A DNA stretch of 64,000 nt from Christensenellaceae bacterium (GTDB lineage: Bacteria; Bacillota; Clostridia; Christensenellales; Christensenellaceae). The notes beneath the pieces were generated by a model. It ran no database searches, was not told the DNA's origin, and saw only the letters and a program-made list of their open reading frames with translations. Below are positions 15,973 to 23,034 of the stretch, in pieces; the stretch's first letter is position 1, and each line of letters opens with the position of its first letter. Both the position numbers and the translations under genes were made by a program. The stretch spans positions 310,001 through 374,000 of the forward strand of contig AP025580.1 of the NCBI GenBank assembly GCA_022846035.1, given 5' to 3'.

Positions 15973-16017
15973 TTGTACAGATTCAAACGAATCGGTTAAT
16001 ATAGATTCAAATGAATC
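15973..16017 (+). promoter_or_regulatory. Early promoter with two GATTC-N4-GAATC operators
   Basis: TTGTAC (15973-15978) and TAATAT (15997-16002) are 18 bases apart. Operator 1, GATTCAAACGAATC (15980-15993), fills the spacer. Operator 2, GATTCAAATGAATC (16004-16017), follows the -10 box. Their centres are 24 bases apart. They lie directly between the divergent repressor and excisionase genes. Confidence 0.8.
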
Positions 16018-16035
16018 CAAAAGGAGGCTAAAGAT

Positions 16036-16206
16036 ATGAATGAATTTTTAACATGTGTTGAGATTGCGCGCAAGTATAATCTAACAAGAGCTACGGTGCA
16101 TCGCTGGATTCGCGAGAAGAAATTGAGAGCAATGCGAGCGGGGAGAACATATCTTATAAAAAGCACAGACTTAATTGAGTTTGAGAAACAACGGATGACT
16201 ATGTAA
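16036..16206 (+). CDS. Excisionase-like small helix-turn-helix protein
   Basis: 56 aa, start ATG 16036 after AAGGAGG. The sequence FLTCVEIARKYNLTRATVHRWI, then GRTYLIKSTDLIEFE, is the MerR-like winged HTH of excisionase/HTH_17 proteins. These proteins steer the integrase towards excision or act as small regulators. It is the first gene of the rightward early operon and is under the two operators. Confidence 0.8.
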   Translation: MNEFLTCVEIARKYNLTRATVHRWIREKKLRAMRAGRTYLIKSTDLIEFEKQRMTM

Positions 16207-16242
16207 GGGCAAGCAGACCAAAAATAATCACCACTACAAAAT
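16207..16242 (+). repeat. Copy 2 of GGGCAAGCAGA...CACCACTAC motif
   Basis: It starts at the base after the excisionase stop codon: GGGCAAGCAGA, an 11-base gap, CACCACTACAAAAT. It is very like copy 3, which also begins right after a stop codon. Confidence 0.55.
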
Positions 16243-16248
16243 TTTAAC

Positions 16249-16304
16249 AGTTCGGTACACCTACGATCAGATTCATACTGTAGATTTAGTACAGGAACCG
16301 AACT
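16249..16304 (+). other. Inverted repeat AGTTCGGT / ACCGAACT upstream of the antirepressor
   Basis: AGTTCGGT (16249-16256) and ACCGAACT (16297-16304) are perfectly inverted, 40 bases apart, and end about 30 bases before the antirepressor start. They could form a leader RNA stem or mark protein sites. Function unknown. Confidence 0.45.
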
Positions 16305-16333
16305 ACAGAGGAAGCAGAAAGGAATAGTTTGAA

Positions 16334-17095
16334 ATGAAAAACGAATTACAGATTTTCAAAAGTACACAATTTGGAGAAATGCGGACTCTAGAAGAGGATG
16401 GAAAAATACTCTTCTGTGGAAGTGATGCAGCCAAAGCATTGGGTTACGTAAAGCCGAACAATGCGATCAATCAGCATTGCAAAGATGCTACCCTAAAACA
16501 GGGTATCACAGACTCCTTAGGGAGGAAGCAGGATATTCTTTTTATTCAGGAAGGCGACCTTTACCGTTTGATTGTTGGTAGTAAACTTCCAGCGGCTGAA
16601 AAGTTTGAACGATGGGTGTTTGATGAAGTTCTTCCAACCATCCGTAAAAACGGATATTACGCCGCGAAAGCAAAAGAAGACGAACTCAAAGCTAAACGTG
16701 TTGAGATCATGCAGCAGAACGCAAGATCACGCGAGGCTGCTCTATGGCTTAAGATCGGCGAGAACGTACCAATGCCGGAGTACAAGCAGATATGCGCAAG
16801 TTACGCCAGCAAAACCCTTGCAGGATTGGCAGTATTGCCGTTGCCAGTAATGGATCATCAATATTACACGGCGCAGGAAGTAGGAACCCGTATCGGGATT
16901 ACTGGAAATATGGTCGGACGGATCGCTAATGCTCACGGCCTAAAAGCACCGCAAGGGCAGGCGAATAAATACGGACGGTGGTTCTGGGACAAAGCGAAGC
17001 ATTGCTCCAAAGAAGTTCCGGCATGGAAGTATACGGACGATGGAGCAAATGCTATAGAAAAATTTTTCAAGGAGGAAAAATCATGTTTTATGTAA
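16334..17095 (+). CDS. Phage antirepressor, BRO-N type
   Basis: 253 aa. The N-terminal BRO domain is clear (KILFCGSDAAKALGYVKPNNAI, then FIQEGDLYRLIVGSKLPAAEKFERWVFDEVLPTIRKNG). The C-terminal part (about 170-245, YYTAQEVGTRIGITGNMVGRIA) looks like a further HTH-type DNA-binding domain. Such proteins counteract the lysogeny repressor during induction. A real ribosome site (AGGAA) precedes ATG 16334. Confidence 0.88.
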   Translation: MKNELQIFKSTQFGEMRTLEEDGKILFCGSDAAKALGYVKPNNAINQHCKDATLKQGITDSLGRKQDILFIQEGDLYRLIVGSKLPAAEKFERWVFDEVLPTIRKNGYYAAKAKEDELKAKRVEIMQQNARSREAALWLKIGENVPMPEYKQICASYASKTLAGLAVLPLPVMDHQYYTAQEVGTRIGITGNMVGRIANAHGLKAPQGQANKYGRWFWDKAKHCSKEVPAWKYTDDGANAIEKFFKEEKSCFM

Positions 17096-17298
17096 AACAA
17101 AAAATTTCAGAGGACGCAGAAATTAGGATTGACATTACGGATGAAAATGTATTTGCGATCTGCCCGGAATGCGGAAAGGAAATAAGCGTTGATTTGGCAG
17201 ATATCTTTTCCGATGGAGAAGGGGATTTATTCGGGACAAGCGTATTTTGTGAAGCATGCACAAAAAAGCGTTTGGCCGAAAGAGAAATATATAAATAA
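17083..17298 (+). CDS. Small zinc-ribbon protein
   Basis: 71 aa. ATG 17083 follows AAGGAGGAAAAATC and overlaps the antirepressor end by 13 bases. CPECG and CEAC, about 37 residues apart, form a four-cysteine zinc knuckle. The role in the phage early region is unknown. Confidence 0.7.
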   Translation: MFYVKQKISEDAEIRIDITDENVFAICPECGKEISVDLADIFSDGEGDLFGTSVFCEACTKKRLAEREIYK

Positions 17299-17329
17299 GG
17301 GGCAAGCAGAAAATCCACCACTACAAAAT
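17299..17329 (+). repeat. Copy 3 of GGGGCAAGCAGA...CCACCACTAC motif
   Basis: It begins directly after the TAA of the zinc-ribbon gene: GGGGCAAGCAGA, four bases, CCACCACTACAAAAT. It lies 26 bases before the next gene. Confidence 0.55.
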
Positions 17330-17354
17330 ATTTACTAAAGAATGGAGAGGAAAT

Positions 17355-17573
17355 ATGACTAAAAAAGAATTTCTAACAAAATTAAGAAATTACGGGATTA
17401 ATGGATTAAAGGCGAGAAGAATCGCAAAACAAATGTATGCGCTGCATGGCTCATATGACAAGGCCTTAGAATCAATGAATGGTATACAAAAGGGCCTTAG
17501 GGGTGCTTTTACAGGATTAACAAAGGCAATTAGCACGATGGCAAAAGCTATCGGCGGAGATATGGAGGAATAG
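17355..17573 (+). CDS. Small basic phage protein, unknown function
   Basis: 72 aa after GGAGAGG. The first half is basic and helical (LRNYGINGLKARRIAKQMYALHG). The second half has a weakly amphipathic glycine-rich helix (LRGAFTGLTKAISTMAKAIGG). No family recognised. The next gene starts three bases after its stop. Confidence 0.55.
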   Translation: MTKKEFLTKLRNYGINGLKARRIAKQMYALHGSYDKALESMNGIQKGLRGAFTGLTKAISTMAKAIGGDMEE

Positions 17574-17575
17574 TA

Positions 17576-17827
17576 ATGAAAAAATTCAAACTTTTAAGAC
17601 TGAAAATGTACGACCAGGACGTTACACAAGAGGATATTGCGCAGCATATTGCCAATGTTCTGAACAACACTTGCTCAATATCTCATATCAGCGATCTATT
17701 TAACGGGCGCAGTTCATGGCGCATGGATGAAGCGTATGCCGTCCTTGATCTGCTCAAGGTTCCACATAGTGAGCTTCACAAGTATTTCCCTAAAGATTGG
17801 GAAAGATCTTGCTATGTGCAAATATAG
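17576..17827 (+). CDS. Small HTH-like phage protein
   Basis: 83 aa. The order VTQEDIAQHIANVLNNTCSIS then HISDLFNGRSSW resembles a Cro-like HTH, and LLKVPHSELHKYFP resembles the dimer helix after it. It may regulate early genes. It follows the preceding gene at once (TAGTAATG) with no gap for a promoter. Confidence 0.6.
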   Translation: MKKFKLLRLKMYDQDVTQEDIAQHIANVLNNTCSISHISDLFNGRSSWRMDEAYAVLDLLKVPHSELHKYFPKDWERSCYVQI

Positions 17828-17836
17828 GAGGCGGGC

Positions 17837-18163
17837 ATGGAAAACATAATACCATTAATTCAAAAGCCGGAAATATTGCGGTTCAAGAATTTTGCATCGC
17901 CGGAAGTCGCAATGAAGATTGTCTTTGCATTTGAAGGTTACGCAAAGTACTGTGAGCAGGTCGGAGAAGCCGAGGACGCGGGATATTATCGAAAGTTCGC
18001 ACAGGGCATCATGGAGCACGGAACCGACCCTTACGTCAAGGAAATATGCGACTACGTATCAGACATATTTTGGTCGGTTGATGGTCAGCCGTCGCAATAT
18101 CTGAGTGAAGAGGACATAAAATTCCTTCAAGCTGTATGCGAGTATCGGGAAGGGAGGACTTGA
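17837..18163 (+). CDS. Hypothetical phage protein
   Basis: 108 aa starting after AGGAGGCGGGC. It is an acidic helical protein with many aromatic residues (FEGYAKYCEQVGEAEDAGYYRKFAQGIMEHG). No motif recognised. It lies in the early operon between two other short genes with gaps of under ten bases. Confidence 0.6.
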   Translation: MENIIPLIQKPEILRFKNFASPEVAMKIVFAFEGYAKYCEQVGEAEDAGYYRKFAQGIMEHGTDPYVKEICDYVSDIFWSVDGQPSQYLSEEDIKFLQAVCEYREGRT

Positions 18164-18166
18164 AAA

Positions 18167-18442
18167 ATGAAAAAATATCAAGATGAAAACCAGATTTTAG
18201 ATGATATAACCGTGCGACTTGATGCGCTGGCCGCAATAATGAGGGCTCTTTATGATAAGTATTGTAATGGGTACAACGAATTGGACGCTGATAGGTTCAA
18301 CAGCTTTTCGTGTGCTTTTTCAATGGCAACAGAAAACCTCATTGATTTAGCCGAAGACGCGGATGATTTCATGAGTGATACAGAAATACAAAGGATAAAG
18401 GGCGTTATATGCAAAGATACCAGAAGCAAATTTTACAAATGA
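18167..18442 (+). CDS. Hypothetical phage protein
   Basis: 91 aa, start ATG 18167 after GGGAGG. It is acidic and helical (ILDDITVRLDALAAIMRALYDKY). No family recognised. It starts three bases after the previous stop. Confidence 0.55.
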   Translation: MKKYQDENQILDDITVRLDALAAIMRALYDKYCNGYNELDADRFNSFSCAFSMATENLIDLAEDADDFMSDTEIQRIKGVICKDTRSKFYK

Positions 18443-18445
18443 AAA

Positions 18446-18510
18446 GGCGTTCACCACAACGCCCAATCATAAATCAATTCACTTTATCTACGCCTATTTT
18501 ACCATAGGCG
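18446..18510 (+). other. Two hairpins in the gap before the next early gene
   Basis: GGCGTT-CACCAC... with AACGCC (18446-18463) and CGCCTAT-N6-ATAGGCG (18491-18510) are both perfect. The second lies just before the GGAAAGGA ribosome site of the gene at 18527, so it may affect its translation. No T-run is present. Confidence 0.5.
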
Positions 18511-18526
18511 GAAAGGAAAAAGCAAG

Positions 18527-18715
18527 ATGAAAGATTATGAAGATATGACGTTTGGAGAGCTGACCCGTGAATATGAAAAATTCGTAGGAAAGCAAATGAC
18601 AGAAAGTGAAAGAGTGCTTCTAGTAATGATGCATACAGAGATAATAGATGCGTACAAAAGAGGCTTTGCAGCGGGTGTGCATTCGACCAGAAAGGCGGTA
18701 CGGCATGAATATTGA
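18527..18715 (+). CDS. Hypothetical small phage protein
   Basis: 62 aa after GGAAAGGA. Features are MTFGELTREYEKFVGKQM and YKRGFAAGVHSTRKAV. It is helical and no family is recognised. It overlaps the next gene by 11 bases. Confidence 0.55.
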   Translation: MKDYEDMTFGELTREYEKFVGKQMTESERVLLVMMHTEIIDAYKRGFAAGVHSTRKAVRHEY

Positions 18716-18899
18716 AACGGTACAGAAAAAGAGGAGAGAGCTAGGGCTTTACGGTATTGGCATAGATGAAACAATCGAACTGATTGAGAAGGCTAAGAAG
18801 AGGGGCGTGGGCTTCTCATATGAACTAGCCATATTGGCCTATGCCTACGGCTTCATACGCGGCGGTAATGCGGAACGAAATAAGCGTAAAAGAGGTTAA
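18705..18899 (+). CDS. Hypothetical small phage protein
   Basis: 64 aa. ATG 18705 lies inside the end of the previous gene, after AAAGGCGG. The sequence is basic and helical (TVQKKRRELGLYGIGIDETIELIEKAK). The ending is strongly basic. Function unknown. Confidence 0.55.
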   Translation: MNIETVQKKRRELGLYGIGIDETIELIEKAKKRGVGFSYELAILAYAYGFIRGGNAERNKRKRG

Positions 18900-18902
18900 G
18901 CG

Positions 18903-19637
18903 ATGACATCGGGAGGATTCATAAAACTTCATAGGAAATTGACGGAATGGGAGTGGTATTCCGATCCATGCACAAAGGATGTATTTCTCCATCTCTTGTT
19001 GACCGCCAATCATAAGACGCGGCGCGAAAAGGGAGTTACATATAAACGCGGGCAGGCGTTTTTTGGGCGGCGGGAAATGGCTTTGAAATTGGGGATTTCA
19101 GAACGCAACGTGCGCACTGCGCTAAATCATCTAAAATCGACCAACGAAATAACCATCAAAGCGACCAAGCGCGGAAGCGTCGCAACCATTGTTAATTATG
19201 AGAAATATCAAGTGAAAGATACTGGAAACGTCCAACAAAGTGACCAAGGCAATGACCAGAAAGCGACCAACACCCGACCAACAAGTGACCAACAGGTGAC
19301 CACTAACAAGAATGATAAGAATGAAAAGAATATAAAGAGAGGGGGGGCTTTTGACCCCGAACCCCTCCTCATGGAAAAGGGATTCAGTCCAAAGATCGAG
19401 GAGGCCATCAGAGAGTGGTGGAGGTACAAGAGCGAAAGAAAAGAGGCGTACAAAGAAACGGGCTGGAAAAAACTTTTATCTCAATTCCAGAATAAAATTA
19501 ATGCCTATGGGGAACAGGCTTTGATTGAAGCACTGGACAGGGCGATCTCTTCAGGGTGGAAAGGATGGGATTTTGAAAGCAGCTTTCCGCAGGACGTAGA
19601 AGCGCCACAGTACAAGGAGATAATTTATGACGACTGA
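18903..19637 (+). CDS. Phage replisome organizer / replication initiator protein
   Basis: 244 aa. The N-terminal part (FIKLHRKLTEWEWYSDPCTKDVFLHLLL, then GRREMALKLGISERNVRTALNHLKSTNEI) is the winged-helix DNA-binding domain of phage replication proteins. A polar Gln/Asn/Thr/Lys linker (about 110-145) leads to a DnaD-like C-terminal domain (EWWRYKSERKEAYKETGWKKLLSQF). It should bind the origin and recruit the DnaB-type helicase encoded next. The linker-coding DNA holds six iterons (19240-19304), so the origin probably lies inside the gene. Confidence 0.82.
   Translation: MTSGGFIKLHRKLTEWEWYSDPCTKDVFLHLLLTANHKTRREKGVTYKRGQAFFGRREMALKLGISERNVRTALNHLKSTNEITIKATKRGSVATIVNYEKYQVKDTGNVQQSDQGNDQKATNTRPTSDQQVTTNKNDKNEKNIKRGGAFDPEPLLMEKGFSPKIEEAIREWWRYKSERKEAYKETGWKKLLSQFQNKINAYGEQALIEALDRAISSGWKGWDFESSFPQDVEAPQYKEIIYDD
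19240..19304 (+). repeat. Six GTGACCAA-type iterons, likely phage replication origin
   Basis: Copies of [G/A/C][T/C]GACCA[A/G/C] start at 19240, 19252, 19263, 19274, 19285 and 19296. The spacing is 12, 11, 11, 11, 11 bases, close to one helical turn. Looser copies occur at 19138 and 19161. They lie in the linker region of the replication protein gene, the usual place for phage origins. Confidence 0.75.
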
Positions 19638-20985
19638 ATTAGAGTTGATACCACAAAATTTAGAAGCGGAACGTAATGTTCTGGGCGCGGCGCTGCTGAA
19701 GCCTGATTGCGCGTACGAAATGTTGGCGCGTACAGATCGGTATGATTTTTGCAACATCGTTCACATGTATACTTTTGACGCAATAGCAGACCTTGTACAA
19801 AGAGGAATTACGCCTGACATCGTGACGGTGAACGAGTATCTGGAAAGTAACAAAAAGGCGAATATGGGAACAATGGAGTTCCTCTCCGGCCTTGTAAGCG
19901 GGGTAGTATCAACGTCCAATGTGGACGCCCATATTGATATTATCCTTGAAAAATCAAAGCGCCGGCGGTTCAAAGAGATATGCAGCAGGGCGGTGACGGC
20001 AGCGTCCGATCCTGAAAATGACATTGACGAAATAGCGGGCGACCTGTGCAACGAGATATACGATCTGGATAAACGGAAGTCAGATATAAAATCGCTCAAA
20101 ACGGCATATCAGGAAGCCTATGCGGAGATCGTAGAAGCTGTAGAGGCTAAAAAAAGAGGTGAATACCTGGGGCTGCAAACTGGATTTGCAAGACTGGATA
20201 GGACGCTTGCAGGACTAAAGAAAGGGGAGCTTATTGTAATCGGCGCAAGATCAAGTATTGGAAAAACATCTTTTGCCATGAACATAGCCGACCATGTAAG
20301 GCGGGATCACAAAGTTCTGTATTTTTCCCTCGAAATGAAACCCTCGCAGCTTGCGATCCGGCCTATGGCGGGGGAAACGGGAATCTCTATGCAGGACTTA
20401 AGAACGGGCAACATTGATGAAACAAAAATCAAAAAGATTTCAGATTGCCTAAAGGGTGTACGAGAAAACATGTATATAAGCGATAGCTTCAGCCAGAGTA
20501 CGACAGACATTATGGCGATCTCCCAGAAAATGAGGAGGGAGCACGGTCTTGATTTAATTATCATAGACTATCTCCAGTTAATAAAGCGCACGGAACATAA
20601 GGACAACGAAGTGCAGGCCCTTGATGCGATAACAAGGCAATTAAAAATCATTGCCGGCGAATTGGATGTTCCCGTTATTCTCTTAAGTCAGTTATCACGG
20701 GAAGCGGATAAAGGGAATAAAGAACGCCAGAGGGGAAAACTTCCTGATTTATCTGATTTACGCGGAAGCGGTGCAATTGAGCAAAACGCCGACGTTGTAA
20801 TGCTTCTTCATAGAAAAGATAGGAACAGCACAGAGGCAAAGCTTATTATTGCCAAGCAGAGAAACGGAGCGACGGGCATGACAGGGCTTTATTGGGACGG
20901 TGAGAGGACGCGCTTTACCGAAGAAGACAATTTTCATAGATACACGGGAAGAACGCCTTTTGAGGAAAAGGAGGCAGAATATTGA
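19627..20985 (+). CDS. dnaB: Replicative DNA helicase, DnaB family
   Basis: 452 aa, full length for DnaB. The N-terminal domain (IPQNLEAERNVLGAALLKP) is followed by the RecA-like domain with Walker A GARSSIGKTS and Walker B IIIDYLQLI. Later motifs are LLSQLSREADKGN and DLRGSGAIEQNADVVMLLHR. It unwinds phage DNA at the fork. It overlaps the replication protein gene by 11 bases. Confidence 0.94.
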   Translation: MTTELELIPQNLEAERNVLGAALLKPDCAYEMLARTDRYDFCNIVHMYTFDAIADLVQRGITPDIVTVNEYLESNKKANMGTMEFLSGLVSGVVSTSNVDAHIDIILEKSKRRRFKEICSRAVTAASDPENDIDEIAGDLCNEIYDLDKRKSDIKSLKTAYQEAYAEIVEAVEAKKRGEYLGLQTGFARLDRTLAGLKKGELIVIGARSSIGKTSFAMNIADHVRRDHKVLYFSLEMKPSQLAIRPMAGETGISMQDLRTGNIDETKIKKISDCLKGVRENMYISDSFSQSTTDIMAISQKMRREHGLDLIIIDYLQLIKRTEHKDNEVQALDAITRQLKIIAGELDVPVILLSQLSREADKGNKERQRGKLPDLSDLRGSGAIEQNADVVMLLHRKDRNSTEAKLIIAKQRNGATGMTGLYWDGERTRFTEEDNFHRYTGRTPFEEKEAEY

Positions 20986-21167
20986 TTACGCCGGATATGA
21001 TACTAAAGGTCAAAAAGAGGCTTGAGCGGATTATGAACGCCGATCCGTACAGGACCGTTTTGATGCAACGTAATAAATCACGTCGGCAATATATTAAGGC
21101 AGCATTGATGGCAAAATTGTTAAACGATATGGAGGATGAAAATGAGAACGGCGAACACAAACATTGA
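20982..21167 (+). CDS. Small basic phage protein, TTG start
   Basis: 61 aa. TTG 20982 has AAAGGAGG seven bases before it and overlaps the helicase stop; the ATG at 20997 lacks a ribosome site. It is rich in Lys and Arg (LKVKKRLERIM, LMQRNKSRRQYIKA) with an acidic tail. Function unknown. Confidence 0.55.
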   Translation: MITPDMILKVKKRLERIMNADPYRTVLMQRNKSRRQYIKAALMAKLLNDMEDENENGEHKH

Positions 21168-21384
21168 AGCAATGGGAGCAAAAATATTACAGATTATTCC
21201 TGTAAGTGGAAATCTCAAAATTCAGGCACATTACAAAGACGAGAGGGGAGAATTTAATTGCCCTGTAGTATGCATGGCTTTAATTCAATATATGGACGGA
21301 TCGCGCGAAGTCGTTTGTTTGGACATTGATAGTTCTGGGGTGGTCGATGTAGCGGGAACGGACATTTTATATTCCTGGGCTTAA
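21142..21384 (+). CDS. Hypothetical phage protein
   Basis: 80 aa. ATG 21142 is chosen because GGAGG lies six bases before it; an ATG at 21136 sits on the ribosome site. The predicted fold is beta-rich (AKILQIIPVSGNLKIQAHYKD, VVCLDIDSSGVVDVAG). No family recognised. It overlaps the previous gene by 26 bases. Confidence 0.55.
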   Translation: MRTANTNIEAMGAKILQIIPVSGNLKIQAHYKDERGEFNCPVVCMALIQYMDGSREVVCLDIDSSGVVDVAGTDILYSWA

Positions 21385-21387
21385 GTT

Positions 21388-21906
21388 ATGACGATACGCC
21401 AAAAGCTGGAACAGTACAGGGCATTGAAAATAGAGGTACGCAATCTTGAACGGCGTATATCTGATATGCAGACGAAAAAAGTTTCATCCTGCGATATAGT
21501 GAAAATGTCGTCGCCCGAATTTCCTTTTACGGAGCACAGCAGTAAGGTGATAGGGCATGCCATAGATAAGACAACGCTTCAAAAGGTTGTGGACACCTAT
21601 AAAGATCGGCTTGAAAAGGCAAACAGAATGATTTTAGAAGTAGAGGCTTTTATCTCCTCCGTGGAAGACAGCGAGATGCGGGAGCTTTTGCGGCTACGGG
21701 GAGTGTGTGGTGGAGGACCGCATGAGGGACGGCGGCAAGGTAGATGTGTATCTTGGAGAACGCGATGTGTGCGCTTGCGGCGGCGAGTGGGGCAAGCGGA
21801 GGATCGCGGTGTGGGTGATGGAAAGCGGATCATGAAAAAGGCCCCATATAACATGGGGCCGAACGTTTATGACAAGCGTGTTATTTCTCATAAGAGACAT
21901 AATTAA
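21388..21906 (+). CDS. Phage coiled-coil regulator-like protein with atypical C-terminus
   Basis: 172 aa in the open frame. The first 100 residues (LEQYRALKIEVRNLERRISDMQ, then KVVDTYKDRLEKANRMILEVEAFI and EDSEMRELLRLR) resemble phage proteins of the DUF1492/ArpU-like group, which normally end in a sigma-region-4-like helix-turn-helix. Here the sequence after LLRLR turns to Arg/Gly/Cys-rich residues that look non-native. The tail was probably lost by a frameshift or replacement near 21700. A better-looking peptide runs in the +1 frame (21722-21835). Confidence 0.6.
   Translation: MTIRQKLEQYRALKIEVRNLERRISDMQTKKVSSCDIVKMSSPEFPFTEHSSKVIGHAIDKTTLQKVVDTYKDRLEKANRMILEVEAFISSVEDSEMRELLRLRGVCGGGPHEGRRQGRCVSWRTRCVRLRRRVGQAEDRGVGDGKRIMKKAPYNMGPNVYDKRVISHKRHN
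21722..21835 (+). CDS. Possible 37-aa protein overlapping the previous gene in another frame
   Basis: ATG 21722 has TGGAGGA five bases before it and reads MRDGGKVDVYLGERDVCACG, then GEWGKRRIAVWVMES, then TGA. Composition is more protein-like than the overlapping frame. It may be a small gene or a displaced tail of the upstream gene. Confidence 0.4.
   Translation: MRDGGKVDVYLGERDVCACGGEWGKRRIAVWVMESGS
21840..21860 (-). terminator. Terminator of the ATP-cone gene
   Basis: GGCCCCAT and ATGGGGCC form a perfect 8-bp stem with a 5-nt loop. On the minus strand the run TTTTT follows. It lies 20 bases beyond the stop of the minus-strand gene. Confidence 0.8.
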
Positions 21907-22129
21907 GCAATGTTCGCATATGGCCTTTTGAGTAGAGCAGCCCAAACAGGATAATGTCGATCTGCTCACTGGTGATTTGGGATTTTTCCTCGATGATTTG
22001 CTGGAAACTTGCCAACAAACCGGGCAGGTAGATGGATTCGTCTGTATTGAGGTTTGCAGACCTTACAGAGTGACGCAATTTACCAAGTGAAAATTCCTCG
22101 GTCAAACCGGATTTTTTAACAACAATCAT
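21881..22129 (-). CDS. Stand-alone ATP-cone-like domain protein
   Basis: 82 aa, start ATG 22129 after AGGAGGGATGATTT. The beginning VVKKSGLTEEFSLGKLRHSVRSA and the helices around ITSEQIDIILFGLLYSKG resemble the ATP-cone, the nucleotide-sensing domain of ribonucleotide reductase and NrdR. No other domain is attached. It is the only minus-strand gene in this part of the phage and has its own terminator. It may sense (d)ATP for phage regulation, which is inference. Confidence 0.55.
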   Translation of the reverse strand: MIVVKKSGLTEEFSLGKLRHSVRSANLNTDESIYLPGLLASFQQIIEEKSQITSEQIDIILFGLLYSKGHMRTLLNYVSYEK

Positions 22130-22269
22130 AAATCATCCCTCCTTTTCTTTATTATATCACAATGGGAAGCGGAGTAAAACAAAAAGCGCAGACCGCGTTT
22201 AAAGGTGGGGGCACGGCGCCGCGCTTCTTGCGTTATGGATGATTCTAAATATAGTATAGCGCGGAGGGC

Positions 22270-22719
22270 GTGAGAGTGCAAACAAAATACAGAATAGACA
22301 GGGATACACGGACGCTTATTTTAAAATATATTCGTAAATATGATGAATACAGAGCGTGGTATCAATGTGAGCGGGATAAAATACTGTACCCATCGATAAA
22401 ACCATCAGACGGAATGCCAAAGGGTACAAATATTTCCGATCCCACTTTATCAGCAGCAGAAAGGCTGGAGCGGCTTGATCTTACTCATAGGGCTAGAGTG
22501 ATTAAGGCGATAGAACAAGCAAAGCACCTTATCGGGGTTGATATTTTGCAGACATTGGAACAAGAGGAAACGTTAAGGCGTTGTATATGGCTTTCTTGTG
22601 TGAATGCAAAAGAATATCCGTTTGAAGCGTTTGACGGACTTGTTTTCATATCGCGCCGCCACTTCTATAGGTATAAAAATAAATTTATGAACGATATTAA
22701 GTATTTGCTCGGGCTATGA
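22270..22719 (+). CDS. ArpU/RinA-like late transcription regulator
   Basis: 149 aa with GTG start at 22270 (another GTG at 22276). A charged N-terminal half is followed by LIGVDILQTLEQEETLRRCIW and EYPFEAFDGLVFISRRHFYRYKNKF, the sigma-4-like HTH layout of late regulators placed just before terminase genes in Firmicute phages. It probably activates packaging and structural genes. Confidence 0.65.
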   Translation: MRVQTKYRIDRDTRTLILKYIRKYDEYRAWYQCERDKILYPSIKPSDGMPKGTNISDPTLSAAERLERLDLTHRARVIKAIEQAKHLIGVDILQTLEQEETLRRCIWLSCVNAKEYPFEAFDGLVFISRRHFYRYKNKFMNDIKYLLGL

Positions 22720-22722
22720 GCA

Positions 22723-22754
22723 TTGACATATAATAGCACATATGATATTATATG
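22723..22754 (+). promoter_or_regulatory. Promoter with CATATAATA inverted repeat before the RelE-type pair
   Basis: TTGACA (22723-22728) and TATTAT (22746-22751) are 17 bases apart. CATATAATA (22727-22735) and TATTATATG (22746-22754) are perfectly inverted and cover the promoter, as expected for toxin-antitoxin autoregulation. Confidence 0.7.
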
Positions 22755-22778
22755 AGCATAAAAGGAAGGGGCGGCGCA

Positions 22779-23024
22779 ATGGAGGTCATATTGAAAAAAC
22801 AACCGCAGAAATATCTTGCGTCAGTAGACGGGAACACGCGGGCGAAGTTATATAAGGCGATCGATGGGCTAAAGGAACTGGGCGGAGACATCGTGCGGCT
22901 TAAGGGAACGAAAAACAGCTATCGGTTAAAAATCGCGCATTACCGGATATTGTTTGAATATGACGGGCGCGGCGGCCTTATTATTGTAGGTATGATAAAT
23001 ACAAGAACGAATATCAAATATTGA
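22779..23024 (+). CDS. RelE/ParE-superfamily toxin
   Basis: 81 aa from ATG 22779. EVILKKQPQKYLASVDGNTRAKLYKAI, then LKGTKNSYRLKIAHYRILFEYD, is the RelE fold with the basic RLKIAHYRILF strand that carries the active Arg residues. It should cleave mRNA or poison another target. It lies in front of its RHH antitoxin (toxin-first order). Confidence 0.85.
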   Translation: MEVILKKQPQKYLASVDGNTRAKLYKAIDGLKELGGDIVRLKGTKNSYRLKIAHYRILFEYDGRGGLIIVGMINTRTNIKY

Positions 23025-23034
23025 GGTGAGAAGG

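Noticed and set aside
19240-19304. CRISPR-like array
   Set aside because: Repeat units are about 9 bases with 2-3 base gaps, with no spacers; they fit origin iterons.
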